DNA from: JAGLSB01 sp023135955
GTDB lineage: Bacteria; Bacteroidota; Bacteroidia; Bacteroidales; GCA-2748055
Length of the DNA: 6,238 nt
Reading direction: 5' to 3'
Assembly (NCBI GenBank): GCA_030673645.1
Contig: DAOVIO010000209.1
Location: 1-6,238, forward strand
Position 1 is the first letter of the stretch; each line of letters opens with the position of its first letter. A program made the position numbers and the translations under genes. Under the pieces are notes generated by a model that saw only the letters and a list, made by a program, of their open reading frames with translations, searched no databases and was not told the DNA's origin. This document shows positions 5,990 through 6,238 of the stretch, in pieces.

Positions 5990-6097
5990 TCCCATAACCC
6001 CATAACCCCATAACCCCATAACCCCATAACCCCGTAACCCCATAACCCCATAACCCCGTAACCCCGTAACCCCATAACCCCATAACCCCGTAACCCC
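5990..6097. repeat. Tandem octamer array CCCC(A/G)TAA with G-quadruplex potential
   Basis: About 13.5 head-to-tail 8-bp units run without indels from 5990 to 6097. The first unit has T for its first C. Units differ only at position 5, giving the order A A A A A G A A G G A A G. Units 6-9 (6030-6061) and 10-13 (6062-6093) are identical 32-bp blocks (G A A G), which indicates slippage or duplication at a higher order. On the minus strand every unit carries four Gs separated by four bases (GGGGTTAT or GGGGTTAC), an ideal spacing for G-quadruplex formation. The array sits between the thioredoxin terminator and the next gene's promoter region. The minus-strand open frame across it (GLWGYGV repeats) is a by-product of the repeat and is not annotated. 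A 9-bp tandem AGTTTCAGG x2 lies just before it at 5962-5979. Confidence 0.95.
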
Positions 6098-6146
6098 AAT
6101 GTCGTTTAGTTAAGGAATAAGGATGTAATATTCATCCGATTAGCAG

Positions 6147-6177
6147 TTGTTTTATTGATCAAAAATGTGTATCTTCA
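6147..6177 (+). promoter_or_regulatory. Putative promoter of the right-edge gene
   Basis: A TTG at 6147-6149 is separated by 20 bp from TATCTTCA at 6170-6177. The latter matches the Bacteroidota -7 box TAnnTTTG at four of its six fixed positions. The spacing fits the -33/-7 arrangement of the phylum and predicts a start of transcription near 6182-6185, giving a leader of about 25 nt before the ATG at 6209. The weak -7 match keeps confidence limited. Confidence 0.4.
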
Positions 6178-6208
6178 TGTATGTTAAATCATTTAAAAAC
6201 AGTTAATT

Positions 6209-6238
6209 ATGAAAATCACAGAAAACGAAAAATCATGC
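6209..6238 (+). CDS. 5' end of an unrecognised gene (partial)
   Basis: An ATG at 6209 opens a frame that stays open to the right edge, ten codons in all: MKITENEKSC. It follows an AT-rich leader (AAAACAGTTAATT) and a plausible promoter, which is the pattern of starts in this genome. The N-terminus shows no hydrophobic signal peptide in the visible part. Ten residues are too few to name a family. Confidence 0.5.
   Translation, partial: MKITENEKSC

Noticed and set aside
5892..6083. Minus-strand open frame with GLWGYGV repeats
   Set aside because: The amino-acid repeat is simply the 8-bp array read in frame (24 bp per 8 residues). It overlaps the terminator and has no independent sign of translation.
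5990..6097. CRISPR array
   Set aside because: The units are 8 bp, directly abutting and without unique spacers, so this is a simple tandem repeat.

Overview
The window looks like a chromosomal segment from a low-GC member of the Bacteroidota, probably near Bacteroidales/Marinilabiliales. Three things point there. Starts lack Shine-Dalgarno sequences and sit in A/T-rich leaders. Upstream elements resemble the Bacteroidota -7 box TAnnTTTG. The proteins are typical of the phylum: a beta-helix lipoprotein, a secreted endonuclease/exonuclease/phosphatase (EEP) protein, an HD-domain CCA-adding enzyme and a thioredoxin with the SIPSLLFVP signature. These assignments come from motif recognition; no database search was run.

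Layout. Positions 2-181 hold the 3' end of an unrecognised gene, followed by about 360 bp of AT-rich spacer with no credible gene. Positions 544-1183 form a compact mobile unit: a 148-aa Y1/HUH transposase (IS200/IS605 superfamily, REP-associated or 'RAYT' type) between two mirror-image clusters of three DNA hairpins. A further ~210 bp spacer leads to two co-directional genes for exported proteins (1395-2831 beta-helix lipoprotein; 2878-3885 EEP-family hydrolase). The EEP gene is preceded by a perfect hairpin that touches its start codon. A convergent junction with nested inverted repeats separates these from the tRNA CCA-adding enzyme on the minus strand (3987-5384). That gene diverges from a thioredoxin gene (5539-5895), which ends in a textbook intrinsic terminator. 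Downstream is an array of about 13.5 copies of an 8-bp unit, CCCC(A/G)TAA, whose minus strand is a dense G-quadruplex-type sequence. The window closes with a promoter-like region and the first ten codons of another plus-strand gene.

Functional picture. The housekeeping genes (CCA enzyme, thioredoxin) and the exported pair show no obvious shared pathway, and no novel multi-gene defence or metabolic system is visible. The two features most worth following up are the RAYT element and the C4/G4 octamer array. In the RAYT element the hairpins have mostly GAA loops and differ between the two ends by changes that keep base pairing. In the array, a 32-bp higher-order unit has been duplicated.
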